64,000 nucleotides of DNA from Siphonodentalium dalli. Taxonomy: Eukaryota; Mollusca; Scaphopoda; Gadilida; Siphonodentaliidae. Below are positions 43,833-55,542 of the stretch, piece after piece. The translations under genes were made by a program, and so were the position numbers. The DNA lies in contig CP136061.1 of NCBI GenBank assembly GCA_032622095.1, positions 16,120,440 to 16,184,439 of the forward strand, given 5' to 3'. Positions within the stretch are counted from its first letter, which is position 1, and every line of letters begins with the position of its first letter. The notes under the pieces were generated by a model that saw only the letters and a list, made by a program, of their open reading frames with translations, was not told where the DNA came from and searched no databases.

Positions 43833-43988
43833 AAAACAGTTGTTGCCCTTCTTCTCGGGAGACATCGAGATTTGTCACCCGCTCGAGAACGGAATGTCTC
43901 CATCGGAGCTGCGCTCCTCGGGAGACATTCCGTTCTCGAGCGGGTGACAAATCTCAATTTCTCCATCGACAGCGGGCGACAACTGTAT
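43833..43988. repeat. Palindromic element with perfect 35-bp core arms
   Basis: 43867-43901 and 43921-43955 are exact reverse complements (core words gagatttgtcacccgctcg and gaacggaatgtctcc) around a 19-base loop. Outside them the pairing continues imperfectly to an 'acagttgt' match, so the arms total about 65 bp. The words gggcgacaa and tataatgttg recur at ~43975-43993 and again at ~44342-44362. Confidence 0.85.
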
Positions 43989-44510
43989 AATGTTGCCATC
44001 GAGCCACGTCACCATTTTATATTGTTATCCTTCATTCCATTTTTTTCTTCTCTTCTGATTGGCTGAGGGTGTGTCACATGGCGGGCCGCAAATCACTTGT
44101 TACCCTCGAGGTAACATTTCGTGAGTTTTTGACCGCTCAGCGACTATTAGTAAACATATAACTACGAAGAACTCAACGTGCACAGATTCCCTCACAAATC
44201 TCGAATAATTTCCGAAAACACTCATTTTATAAACACTCATTTTATAAACTCGACCTGGAATGTCAACCTCGGGCCTGGTGGCCCTCTGGTGACAACCAGG
44301 TCTCGTCCTGGCGACAAATCCCCGTCTCTCACTCAATCGCGGGCGACAAATGTATAATGTTGTAACAGAAGTTCATCAAGGAAACACCTAAATTGTTTTG
44401 GTTATGCAACTTCTAAACTAGTTTATTTACAAAATCATTGAAGTATCCATCCTGGTCTCCAGTCTAATTGTTACTTGTCATTTTGATGAAAATATATGAT
44501 TCCAGATCTC
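43989..44510. other. GC-patchy spacer, no gene
   Basis: Contains a second 'gggcgacaaatgtataatg' (44342) and several 'cgacaa'-type words related to the palindrome. No coding region supported. Confidence 0.35.
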
Positions 44511-44511
44511 A

Positions 44512-44660
44512 CTACGTGGTTTCACGGTGGGGAATCACGTGGTTTTACGGTGGGGAATCACGTGGTTTTACGGTGGGGAATCACGTGGTTGTATGTTGTG
44601 TTTACATGAACACGGTGGGGAATCACGTGGTTTTACGGTGGGGAATCACTTGGTTTCGAG
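44512..44660. repeat. 23-bp tandem repeat with CACGTG core
   Basis: Unit 'cggtggggaatcacgtggtt' plus 'tta', five to six copies, interrupted once by 'gtatgttgtgtttacatgaa'. A reversed copy lies at 45111-45135 (gaaaccacgtgattccccac), so the segment 44512-45135 has inverted ends. Confidence 0.85.
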
Positions 44661-44852
44661 CTGAGTATCACGAACTCAAAATGGCCGAAAAATCGCAAAT
44701 TCGACCAGAAACGAGGAAAATGGTAATAAACTATAGGATTTGACATTTTACGTTGTATTTTGTCATCTTGTATACGAGCAGATGCTATACTATTTTTCCA
44801 ACAATTTTATACCCCATACATCATCTGTGCCCAAATTCACATTTGATTGCTC

Positions 44853-44948
44853 TAACATTCTGACCAAAGTTGTCAGTCGAAGGATTCTCCAATATGTAAG
44901 TACTGTGTGTTCCACGCACCTCCGACTGGCAACTTTGGTCAGAATGTT
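44853..44948. repeat. Inverted repeat, ~30-bp arms
   Basis: 'aacattctgaccaaagttg' with '..cagtcgaagg' pairs with 'cctccgactgg..' and 'caactttggtcagaatgtt' around a ~35-base loop. It lies between the inverted CACGTG repeats. Both strands therefore encode similar peptides, which is not evidence for a gene. Confidence 0.8.
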
Positions 44949-45139
44949 ATATAACACCACTATATATTGCAGAACATATAAGGTATCAACTTGTTTCAAA
45001 AATAAACTAGCAAATGCTCGTAACGGTCAAAATGCTATGTCAATTCCACATTTACTATGTTTTCAGTTTATAGCCTCGGTCATTTTGTATGCGTGGTACG
45101 CACTAACTTCGAAACCACGTGATTCCCCACCGTGCTTAA

Positions 45140-47900
45140 TACATGGTCTTTCAGTGTAAATTCAACGAGTATCGTAAGGCACGTGGTGAGTGAGAGATGA
45201 TATGATTGGCAAAATACCATGCATTATACGTTAAATACAGAGGATGGATGCACATAAATCGCTGGCGTCAACAGCTATCGATTGACATGTTCTTGAGATA
45301 TTTAAAACTGCAATTGATTCCACCGATGGCTGGCATTTCTTTTCTGAATAGCAAAAGTATGTGACACGACAGAACGTATATTTTAAGTAATTGTGTGAGG
45401 TCATAGGATTTTCATTTCCAAAGAATGCTGTACGGTCCCAATCCATATCTAGTGGCGTGTCTCGAGATTTTTAAGCTCTCCAATTAAATCCATGAGGTCG
45501 GAGTTTCTCGGCTGAATAGAACAAGAGGCACCGCTCATCTGCTTTCTAAGGAAGCATTCGGGAGTCGTTATGAATATAGTTTTGATGTGCTCGAGTATTT
45601 TGGTCACAGAAACTAATCCCACAAACGAAAACTTTTGTTTGTGTTTTCATGAATGCTTGGTCATTCAGAGTAAATTGAACGAGCATCGTAAACCATCACG
45701 GTTTGTGATTGGCCAGAAATCAATGGCTATCTGGTGTAGTTTTGGGACATTCCTCCGTGGGCTTCCGGTGAACAATATCCGTTTTACCGGCTCTCTTCTC
45801 GTCACCGGTAAAACTGCATTTTCCATCGTAAAACCCACAGATAAACATTCCAAATAATAATATTATATGTTTGTTATCGGTGATCCATCGGTTGTACCGC
45901 CTGCCCACTTTGATTTGTTTCATCGAAATCAAATTACCCAGAATAGCTGTTATGGAAGAATTGTAAGAAATTTTATCAACTATTGTGTCCATATGCGCTT
46001 TGATTATTTTGGAGAATATTTAAAGGCACACAAACCGATCAGATTTCTTTTGGTTCGGGGGTAAAAATATTTGGTTCGAGTCGAGGAACACACCCACCAA
46101 AGCTCCGAGTGATCAGATATCGATTTTTGAAGTTTGTCATTTCTCGAGATGTTTAATAATATGTGGCACAGAAACACGTGGTCAAACGGAGGGTCTCGGA
46201 CAAATTGCGGATGAAGATGGATAACTCTAAAGCAAGTGGTAATACGGTCAAATTTCGTGATAATTTAGTGATAATACGGCCATATTTTGTTGAACAAAAT
46301 GTTGATAAATAACAAGCTTTGGGAAATTTGATACTATAGTTGACAGTGCTTAGCATTATTTTGTTGCAAAAACTCGATTCTGATAACTAAAGCGTATTTT
46401 GTATAAATGTTGTTGCTCTTGTATCTTGATGGTATGGGGACCGTCTGATCGGATTGAGTACCTTTACATATTGAGAGCTTTGAATTGTCTCTCTCAATAC
46501 AGACGACATCTGTTTGATTTACTGTGGAACCATTCGCATCAATAAGTTTAACATTGGCGATGCAGTAATTGTCAGACATCACACTATCTAATGTGTGACC
46601 CGCCTATTAGGCCAGGGAAATGTGGACATAGGTGTCGCCTGGAGAGGGAATTTATGAGACCTACATTTTTGGTTAGCGTAAATACTAAACTTTCGGAATC
46701 CGTATGTTGGATTTGTCAGATAGGCGGACTTTTTTCTCACCGCGTGGTTTTCTTGAGGCACAGTCATTTTTAAAATAAAGCCGACATTTTTGACAGAGCA
46801 TTTTCACACCTTTAGAGAAGAAATATTCGTCCTATTTTGATACCTGAGGGTGGGACGATAACCAGAGTAAGGTAAAACATGTAACCATTGAATCTGGGAA
46901 TTGCAGTAATGACGTCATGTGACGTCAAATAATATTTTGTGTGAGACAAATATGACGATTCACGCACAGCGTTGTCTTTCGTTTCTTTTAAATCATAAAG
47001 TAAGACGGGTATGCCACATTGATTTATACCATGGGAAACTACTGCCAATTGGCTATATTTTGATATATAACTTATCGCTGCAGTCCGCATTATTTTTTAT
47101 CAGAGGCAGAAAAATCAACCATCCCCCCTAAAGTTAAGATGCGCCATGATGTGGTATAAGGCACACAGAACTCACGGTTACATGTCAATAGGCTTAATTA
47201 ACACAACGGCCGTTGAAAGTCTGCTAAATAATGTAATAATATGTAAGTTTCTGTCTACAAACTCGAACATTAACGTAGAAACAAAATTGGTGTATACGGC
47301 AATTTCATTCCGCCTTGGATTAAAAAATGACATACTAACCCAAAATGGCTGCCAATATGGCAGCCGCAATATAGGTGGAAATTGTGAAATATGAAAGAAC
47401 GCACAATTACTTGCTTAAATGGTTTACATAACAAAGCGGTCGTTGATGAACTGTTAAACTATAGTTTAAGGTATATATCCCGATCAACAAACTCGAACAA
47501 TAAAGAGAAATTATTACACAATGCACCTCCTGGCACAAAATTTTGATAAATATTTAGGCATTTTTCTCTTAAAATAACCTAAAGCCTAAATGGTGAAATA
47601 TGTCATGTTTCACTTTTATCGCCGTCATTGCCGCCATCTAATGTCTCACACAACCCAAAGTATTATATTCATGTTACGCCGGGACATCATGATGCGCCAT
47701 TCTATTTAAAATTGACGAATCTTGCATTCATGAGCATTCGTGCTCAAGTAAACCGTGTCCCTTCAAATAGGTGGCAATTTGAGCGAGGTATTTACAGAGT
47801 GAACAGGATACCCCAAAACACAATAGTTTATAGTCGCCAATTAGTTAATCCGATTACCTATAACACTAAGCACATAGGCCGCTTACCTCTTTTAAATCGA
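45140..47900. other. No gene recognised
   Basis: Many short frames, none with recognisable motifs. The words 'taaattgaacgagcatcgtaa' (~45671) and 'taaattcaacgagtatcgta' (~45157) mark a diverged duplicate. A cAMP-response-element pair is listed separately. Confidence 0.35.
46910..46927. promoter_or_regulatory. Two perfect CRE palindromes in tandem
   Basis: TGACGTCA occurs at 46910-46917 and again at 46920-46927, one helical turn apart (10 bp). CREB/ATF factors bind this octamer. No gene start is identified next to it. Confidence 0.45.
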
Positions 47901-47929
47901 GCCGACCGCTTACACGTTATAGAATGAAA

Positions 47930-48116
47930 GAACGAAAAGTTGAATAAAATCAACAAATTTGTGAATTTAAAAACAATTCAGACGTTAATATTTTCCATGT
48001 CATAGCCCGGACATACGTACTAAATTTCAGTCATGTCCATTTATAAACAAAGAAGATAATGCGACATCAAGTCCGCTTACACCTTTTATTTTGGAGCCGG
48101 CCGCATACACTTTATA
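47930..48116. repeat. Partial tandem copy within the 48-kb repeat
   Basis: 'aaaatcaacaaatttgtgaatttaaaaacaatt'-type sequence (~47947-47980) recurs at ~48137-48175, with the neighbouring 'ccatgtca..gcccggacata' also repeated. The spacing is about 190 bp. Confidence 0.75.
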
Positions 48117-48865
48117 GTGTGTTTCAGAACGAAAAAGTTGAAAAAAATCAACAAATTTGTGAATTTAAAAACAATTCAAACGTTATTGTATTCCATGTCA
48201 CAGCCCGGACATATTTCATTAATATTCATTGAGAAACAACGGACCAAAAGCCATATAACACCCCGTATACACCTTTTATTCCGAGCCGGCCTCGACCTCG
48301 CATACACTTTATAGTGTGTCCCGAGCTGGCCCAGTTCGCCTGGGGCGAGTGGGCCCTGTGGCGAGTGGGTCGGTATCCGGCACCTTTTATAGGTGGCGCC
48401 ATTATCGTGAGCAAGCTTCGTTAATTTGCAGCAGGTATCCGTTTGTGCGTAGTTTAATTTAGAAAGTTCCCCAATTAATATCGTAAATAGAGCGACTGTA
48501 TTTGACAGAGAAGGCCTCTGTTATTGATTATCAAGTTGCTATACATTAAAAAACGACAAATGCACATACCCGTTCAAGCGTAGTAGTCTATTTTCCCCAT
48601 GTTAAACGACATCCGCAAATACCAAATAAAGCTAACCTAAGAGCAAATGTTTTACATGGCAACTGTTAATATATTTGGGCTGAATTCGTCTGATGTGGTA
48701 TGATTCCTCAAAATAAACAACAAAACCATCGTTAGTTGGAGATGTAGTTTGGCCTAACATTTACAGAAATCGTTTTACAGAAAACCTCAATTATTCCGAC
48801 ACACATTAGATGAAAAACAACCATCATACAACCGCCCAAATTGGGCGAAATTATACATGAACGTT
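48110..48865 (+). repeat. ~750-bp repeat, left copy (inverted match at 58.2-58.9 kb)
   Basis: Matches the reverse complement of 58195-58925 over its whole length at perhaps 80-85 percent. Landmarks include 'ttgagaaacaacggacc', 'gttattgattatcaag', 'ttttccccatgttaaa', 'aataaacaacaaaacc' and a GC-rich patch of 'ggcgagtggg' words (48316-48375). Confidence 0.82.
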
Positions 48866-49042
48866 GATTTTCCGTACTGTTCCAACTACGACATACGAGT
48901 ACAAGACGTTATAATTGGCTTCAATCAAATTAAAATCATATATATGCCCGTACAGCGCTGATCGGTCATTCGGTTAGCAGACGATTAGATTATTCCTCTT
49001 CGCTAGACGTTTCGTAAAGCCAGACGTAGACACACAACTGCT

Positions 49043-49172
49043 GAACGGGTTAACCATGTACGTGTAGGAGTCATGGTCACGTGAGTCATGGGGTTAATCA
49101 TGTACGTGTAGGAGTCATGGTCACTGTACGGGTTAACCGCGTACGTGTATGAGTCAAGGTCACGTGAGTCAT
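49043..49172. repeat. Short tandem repeat with gtacgtgta and gtcacgtgagtc words
   Basis: Three imperfect units of 'gggttaaccatgtacgtgta', then 'ggagtcatggtcac' and (in two) 'gtgagtcatg'. Each carries palindromic GTTAAC and CACGTG-like words. Confidence 0.7.
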
Positions 49173-49345
49173 GTGACTTTCGTTGATATATATTCTTTAT
49201 TGCCTCCTTTTGAGGAGAGAGATAATGTGTTGATATAATGCGAATTCACGTGCGAATGATTATATATAGATATAGTACTCGTGTTCTCGAGTGTTGAGGG
49301 TATAACTCGTAATATAGACTATTTAGAAAACAAATTATACATACA

Positions 49346-49615
49346 ATGGATACGCAAAATGAAGTTACAGATATCACACCCGTGTGATCGATGATGGTCG
49401 TCACTAAGGAATATCACACACGCGGGAGATTATTATGGTAATCCAATGTTATGCTTGCATAGACTAATTAGAATATATAGTATAGACATGTCTGGATGCA
49501 GAAAAACAAATTTACATATATCGCACCCGTGTTATCGCTGATGGGCGTCACCAAGGAATATATCACATGCGTGGAGGTGGTAATGACAATATTCGCCAGG
49601 TATGGTATGCCTATA
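49346..49615. repeat. Diverged tandem duplication, ~140 bp
   Basis: 'atcacacccgtgtgatcgatgatgg' (~49370) and 'atcgcacccgtgttatcgctgatgg' (~49518) head two copies that continue 'cgtcac[t/c]aaggaatat'. Confidence 0.7.
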
Positions 49616-49684
49616 TGAAGACTTTCGTTGTCAATAACAACACACGTTACAAGTGGGCATGATCCTGGTAATTGTCCACAACGA

Positions 49685-49873
49685 TCAGAAACGGCATAGG
49701 AAAATATATATACATACCCCAGACCGATTGGCACATTTCCTCGAACAAAACGCAGCATTGAAATTATGTGGACAAGCTGCAATGGTGGTAGGGTCTTCCT
49801 CCCCAGCTAGTTGACAGGACTCACACACTGCAGGAAAATGACATTTATATATAGTTGCCGACCTTTTGGTCAA
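49685..49873 (-). CDS. Possible Cys-rich exon or relic, part of a local duplication
   Basis: A 62-codon open stretch on the minus strand with CESCQLAGEEDPTTIAACP then FNAAFCSRKCANRSG. The C-x2-C and FCSxxC spacing recalls small zinc fingers (MYND or FCS types), but the pairs do not complete a known pattern and I make no assignment. It does not start with ATG. A diverged second copy at about 50935-51040 still encodes FNVVFCSTKCANRGG, with differences mostly at tolerant positions, which hints at past coding. Frame breaks in the second copy upstream of this motif argue it is not functional there. Confidence 0.3.
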   Translation of the reverse strand: MTKRSATIYKCHFPAVCESCQLAGEEDPTTIAACPHNFNAAFCSRKCANRSGVCIYIFLCRF

Positions 49874-50640
49874 ACTCCTATCCCACCCGATGAAAAATTG
49901 CCCAGAGATTGTCGAACAGATCGAGTGATCTCCTTCACCCCACGATTAGTGGTTTTGAGGATATCTGAACACATAACATCGTCATGTATGACCGTGGCAA
50001 AATTGATGGGGTAGAATCCACGAGCTTTAATACTGGGCTTGGGATGCCCGGTGTGTCTTTAAGATGATTTATGTGGGTGCTGAGCGAGCCCCCAGAACGG
50101 TGCCATAAACGGTGTTAGTTTATTTTAGTTTAACCCGAGTGGCGCTGCAAACAATCATTCTGAATATTTGAGATTTATGGCCATACTATGTTCCTTTATT
50201 AAACAAAATTAGTTTTTCTGCCAATGGTACGTCACTCTACAAGACACTCTTTCAAACTCCTATCGCACCCCGATGAAAAATGGCCCAGAGAGAGAAAGTA
50301 TTTCGGCGCGAGGCGCTCATGTTTGTCAAATAGATCGAGTGATCTCCTTTACCCCACGATTGGAGGTTTTGAGGATATCTGAACACAAATTGATGTGGTA
50401 GAGTCCGCAAGCTTTAATACTGTGCGTAAGGTGCCCGGGTGTCTTTACTATTTATGTGGGTGCTGACCGAGCCCTGACAACGGTGCCATGTTATGAGGTT
50501 AAATGCTGTTAGTTATTTTAGTTTAACCCGAGTGGCGTTGCAAACAATAATTCTGAATATTTGAGATTATGATCTATGGCCATACTATGTTCCTTTATTA
50601 AACAAAATTAGTTGCTCTGCCAATGGTACATCACTCTACA
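49863..50640. repeat. Tandem duplication, ~385-bp unit
   Basis: Unit 1 (~49868-50245) and unit 2 (~50249-50640) share 'tcaaactcctatc', 'agatcgagtgatctcctt', 'ggttttgaggatatctgaac', 'agctttaatactg', 'tttatgtgggtgctga', 'gtttaacccgagtggcg', 'tggccatactatgttccttt' and 'tctgccaatggtac'. Unit 2 has an insertion near 50292. Confidence 0.88.
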
Positions 50641-50679
50641 AGCACAGTGTTTTGTGTATGTTTATTATATTCCAATGTT

Positions 50680-51060
50680 GTTACGATTGTTCTCTCCCGC
50701 CAATTCTCCTCTTGGCACGGGCACAGATCGAAGCATGTATTGACAAGTTGATGATGAAGTGTGATGCTGATTGATACCATGGATGCCCATGAGAGCGTTC
50801 CAAGTCTGGGGGCGGCCCTTTTCATGGCCTACAAATTTCATTAAGAGAGCTGTTGCATTTGCTATATGTGTTGTTACGATTTTTCTCTCCCGCCCATCCT
50901 CCTCTGGGCACGGGCACAGGTGGAAGCATATATTGACAAGTTGAATACCCACCCCGATTGGCACACTTCGTCGAACAAAACACTACATTGAACTTATGTG
51001 GCAAGCTGGTGGTAGGGTCATCTCCCTCGAGAGTAGCCAGGTCTCACACAATGCAATACA
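50680..51060 (-). repeat. Further local copies of the 49.7-kb segment
   Basis: 'gttacgattgttctctcccg' plus 'gcacgggcacag' (50690-50730) recurs at 50875-50920, about 190 bp later. The following 'cccgattggcacacttcg' (50952) matches 'accgattggcacatttcc' (49723), so the region is built from repeated rearranged blocks. Confidence 0.7.
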
Positions 51061-52200
51061 ATGACATTCAGTCTCTCTATGAACTCGCGCACCTTTTCGG
51101 TTTTATTCACAATTGATCTTGTGTTGAGGGTAACGAGTTTATATTTTATTGATAGAATTGTCAGTGGAAATTGATATTAAATTGTCTTTAATTCCACACT
51201 TCTGTCCTCGCTCATTATTGTCAACTGATCGTTAATTCACGCAGCGTTGGCCTTGTCAGTATTGTGTCTGTATCAAACGCACAGAGACTTTCACAGGTGG
51301 ATAAACGCACCTGAGAAATTCACAATAGCTTTGATGTTAACCACTAGAGACTATGGGACAATATCAACACCGTTGTGTGGTGAACCCACGCAGTAACGGG
51401 CGATCACATTCTGATAAAGATGAATATAATATCTATTCCATACATACAGCATCAAGCTGTTATTGTATAACACTAACAATGCTTTCACATTTTCACTACA
51501 ACTACTGTATTACACGGACCGATGCATCAATTTTCATTGAAACATTAATGAATTTCCAGGACTTTGAAAACCTTGTCTCTAAGTCATAACCTAGGTATTA
51601 CGGAGTCTGCTATTGTCATGAAAGTTTCAATCCAAACGATGATACACACACGTACTATGAACGTACCAGCATGCATCAACACATAAATAACTGGACTATT
51701 TCACACCTTACACGTTACCAAAATAAGTATGCCAGTTATGCAAGCTTGCCTCGGACGAAATAACATATTTGCAGATTTGATGAATCAATCATTACTGAAC
51801 AGAGATAAAATGCCAAGGACCTAGACTTATCAACCTAAATAACATATTTTAGTGAGCTTTTCAATGATGTGTATCCTCAATTCGATCAATGTACAATTGC
51901 ACGTGTAATGTGTTTGTCCTCCAATTGGTATTTCGACCACTCCTTGTTGCCTCAAACAACGGAACCTTAGTTCGTAATGCTATGAATCTGAAGCTTACTT
52001 CAATAAGCATTTGTCCGTACAACTACGTGACCTACACCTATCATATAAATGGAAATGTCTGCGAGAGTATGTTATTCGGCCATTTAATTCTGTGTTGGCC
52101 GAATGTAATGTTTGCGGCATGACTTAAATCAACGAAATATGAAAATACAATGTACTGTTTATTTCACGGTATATTACTGGCAACTGTACTCCCGATATGA
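51061..52200. other. No gene recognised
   Basis: Single-copy looking. Frames at 51353-51589 and 51889-52122 (plus) show no family features. Confidence 0.35.
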
Positions 52201-52204
52201 AAGG

Positions 52205-52458
52205 CACATACATGTATCATGCTCATTCATATACATGGGTACATATTTATTTTGTGTCTGCAGGTCTGGCCACATATGATTATGTATATTTATTCAGACA
52301 GTTGTTTCTTGTTTCATTCATAAGTTGCTTACCAGTCGATGCATCGCGCGGGTTTTTATCCGCCTGCTCGGTGTGTCGGTGTGGTGCTTGCGGACCTTGC
52401 CAATAAGTTATCATTCCTGACATCCCCTTTGGCATAATTGCCATAAACCATAAAACAT
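52205..52458 (+). repeat. Circularly permuted duplicate, copy 1 (order A-B)
   Basis: Block A (52205-52327) starts cacatacatgtatcatgctc and ends cattcataagttg. Block B (52328-52458) starts cttaccagtcgatgcatc and ends aaccataaaaca. The same two blocks occur at 55543-55792 in order B-A with only a few substitutions. Confidence 0.9.
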
Positions 52459-52839
52459 ATACTATCCGTCGGTGAGGCTTTTGGCAACACGCAACATTCG
52501 TTTTTAAACGTTTGACGACTTAATTTCACACTCTTGTTATATTCAGTTTATTATACCTTTAGTTAATAGACAGACTCGTTCTTATTTTAAGTACCCGTTC
52601 ATTTGTTGATCTTCATGACGTTATGTACTTCAGATCGGCCATATTGGCATTAGTGCGATGCAGGTACCGATGGCATGTACATGGTTGCAAAAAATTACTA
52701 GTTACAAAACTAGTTACAAAACTTATTGATTGCACGTGTTAAATATGTATATATACATGTATACCTACATATATCACAGATGGTGGCACTGAGTTCATTA
52801 TTATTACACTTTTGCTAATTGACACATAGACAAACATTA

Positions 52840-53900
52840 CTTCCAACAGTATAGTTGGTTATATTAGGTAATTTGATTCCTAGCATATATAACAATTATA
52901 AATGGTAATAGCGGTATGTTATAATCATTAATTTCGGAATGTACACGTCCATTTTGATACCTGTTTACAATATTTTACAATTTTATGAATTCTCTTTAAT
53001 GATATGGTTTTAATCACTTATATGCTCAAGTAACAACGCTCTTTATAAGAGCCCATACTAACCTAAATAATGGCCGCAGCTCGGAAGCATTCACCATAAT
53101 CAATCTTGGAATTAATATGTAGCATCCACATCCCAGCAGTACAGTTGGTCATATAGCACGAATTTGTTTCCGTAGCTTTTAGGTTATAGAACACATTGGC
53201 GATGAAATTAAATTTTTATAATGATATAATCACACCCCTTAGGATTTTCCTACCACCAAGCGAACGCGCCTCTTTGTTATAATCACTAATTTCGCGGTAG
53301 GCATGTCCATTTTTGATACCCATTTACGATAATTTATAAAATTTTATGTTGAGTCACTTACACATTCAAACAACAACGCTCTTTAACAGAGCTCACGCTA
53401 ACTTAATGGTATGGCCCAGCTCAGAACCATTCAACATAATCTATCTTGGAATTAAGATATAATATCCACACCCCAACAGTACAGTTGGTTATATAAAACG
53501 AATTTGTTTCCGTGACTTTTAGGGGATAGCATATATTGATGCATGATATTGAATTTTTATAATAATATAAACGCAACTCCACCTTAGGATTTCGCTACCA
53601 CCACGTGAACGCGCCTCGTTGTTATAATCATTAATTTCGCGATGGGCACGTCCATTTTAGATACCCATTTACGATATTTTTTACAAGAGTATGAATACTC
53701 TTCAAAGGTATGGTTATTAGCCACTTACTAGTACTAGTACATGCTCATGCAACTACGCTCTTCAAAAGAGCTCACACCAACTTAATGTAATGCTCGCAGC
53801 TCGGAACCATTCACCATAATCTATCTTGGAATTAATATATATTATGCACACACCAACAGTACAGTTGGTTACATACAACGAAATTATTTTCTGAAATCTA
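52840..53900. repeat. Tandem repeat, ~340-380-bp unit, 3+ copies
   Basis: Landmarks 'aacgctcttta' (53036, 53374, 53754 in variant form), 'ctatcttggaatta', 'aacagtacagttggt', 'cgaatttgtttccgt', 'aacgcgcctc' and 'cacgtccatttt' recur in order. The spacing is 338 then 379 bp. A fourth unit is split: its first half ends near 53893 and its second half resumes near 54205-54310. Confidence 0.82.
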
Positions 53901-54205
53901 CAACTTAGTTTGTAAATAAAACGCATCCGATATATATCCCTTTAAATAATTTTTGCACGCACCTGACTTGTGACGTCACTGGTAAGTACGTCATACCGGA
54001 GCGCGTGGTTGTGACGTGTATCTGTAACGTCAGGTCCTTCAGAGCTGTGACAGCCATCTTGGGGTAGACTACACATTTGTATTCAGTACCATGACATATG
54101 TAGTGTTTTCTAAAATCAGGCATATATGCTGCACGGACAATCAATCATATATCACGTGAGGGACCACATATGAGGACTCTGACCTATATTCTTATAAAAA
54201 GGTAA
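53895..54205. other. Sequence interrupting the fourth tandem unit
   Basis: About 310 bp with no match to the repeat, flanked by the two halves of one unit. It contains TGACGTCA and 'tacgtcat' words and is relatively GC-rich around 53970-54060. It could be an insertion. No inverted termini were recognised. Confidence 0.45.
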
Positions 54206-54309
54206 CATAGCTTTTCAGTTATAGCGTACATTATCGCATGCAATTGATTTGTTATAAAATATAAACACAACTCTCCCCATGTATGATTTCCCTACAACCA
54301 CGTGAACGC

Positions 54310-55225
54310 GCCTCGTTCATCACACGAATCTCGTGTTAATATATCGTGTAAAATCTAAACAATTAACGGATTCGTGATTACCGGTATGAGAGACTCTCGT
54401 TCGCGCGGAGTTTTTATCTAGTTTGACGTCATGTATTTTGATGGAGAGGGAAATTTGGCCACATTTTTTCCAGCTGGAGGTATAGAATGGTAATTTGTTC
54501 TATACGGCCCCTCTCTGGTGACCAATTAGGTCGAGCATTAAGGGCCGAAACCTATCACACAAACAGGCTGTATTTGATGTCTGTTATACCAGAGTTATGC
54601 TCTTGAGAACTCTTTGCTGGTATAGTTTTTTCGATCCCAACTTTTTAAATGCTATCTTTTGGACATGGTCTTAGTAAACATTTTCCAAAATTGGTTAATT
54701 ATTTTTCCTCCAAAACCATCAGGATATACTGATAGTCAAACACTGCATAACAATAAACATATACATAAACATACCACCAGAAAAGGTGTGCCATTTATAA
54801 TAAGGTTTATAAAATCAAAATATATAATATCTGACAGCGATAAACTGTTGCTGTATGTATGCATCTATGGAAACCATTTAACTCTATCCATATATTTATG
54901 AATTTACTAACAATTTTCATCCTATTGGCAACGATAACCCTTAACGATATTATGAGTAACTGCTCGTCCAATAAGATACGATAACCTTCAACTATATATA
55001 GTTTGCCCAAATTATCATATCTGACATACACGTTAACATGTTGGCATAGAACTTAACTATGAAATGGGAAAGGAGTGATATACATTATAACTGTAAGATG
55101 TGCGTCGTATACATCATACATAAATGGAGAGGGTTACTATGCATCATAACTATGGATGGAAATGTGGTAATATACGTCATAAACATATATTTGGGAATTT
55201 GCAAACAATATCCATACATCTAATA
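54310..55225. other. No gene recognised
   Basis: AT-rich; loosely repeated 'atacatcataac' words at 55060-55190. No coding region supported. Confidence 0.35.
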
Positions 55226-55385
55226 TACTACGATGACCTTTAACTATATTTATCGGGAGCTACATGTATATATTCTCATCCAATGCACACTACGATGACC
55301 TTTAACTATATTTATCGGGAACTACAGGTATATATACTCATCCAATGCATGCTACGATGACCTTTATCTATATTTGTGTAACTAT
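55226..55385. repeat. 62-bp tandem repeat, 3 copies
   Basis: 'tacgatgacctttaactata' occurs at 55229, 55291 and (with one change) 55353, with 'tttatcggga[g/a]ctaca' and 'ctcatccaatgca' between. Confidence 0.85.
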
Positions 55386-55542
55386 GGGTGTGTAACTTCT
55401 CTGTATACTCAATATATACATGTATATGCCTTATACTATTATCGCATAATTAAAACTTCACATAACCGATGAATAATCAACCGTTCTACTATCCTAACTG
55501 TTTTTGTTGACTTTTAGATAGCCGTGGGTTCACGCCTTCCGG

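Noticed and set aside
44740-45159. 139-codon plus-strand frame and its minus partner
   Set aside because: Both arise from an internal inverted repeat; the similar peptides on opposite strands reflect symmetry.
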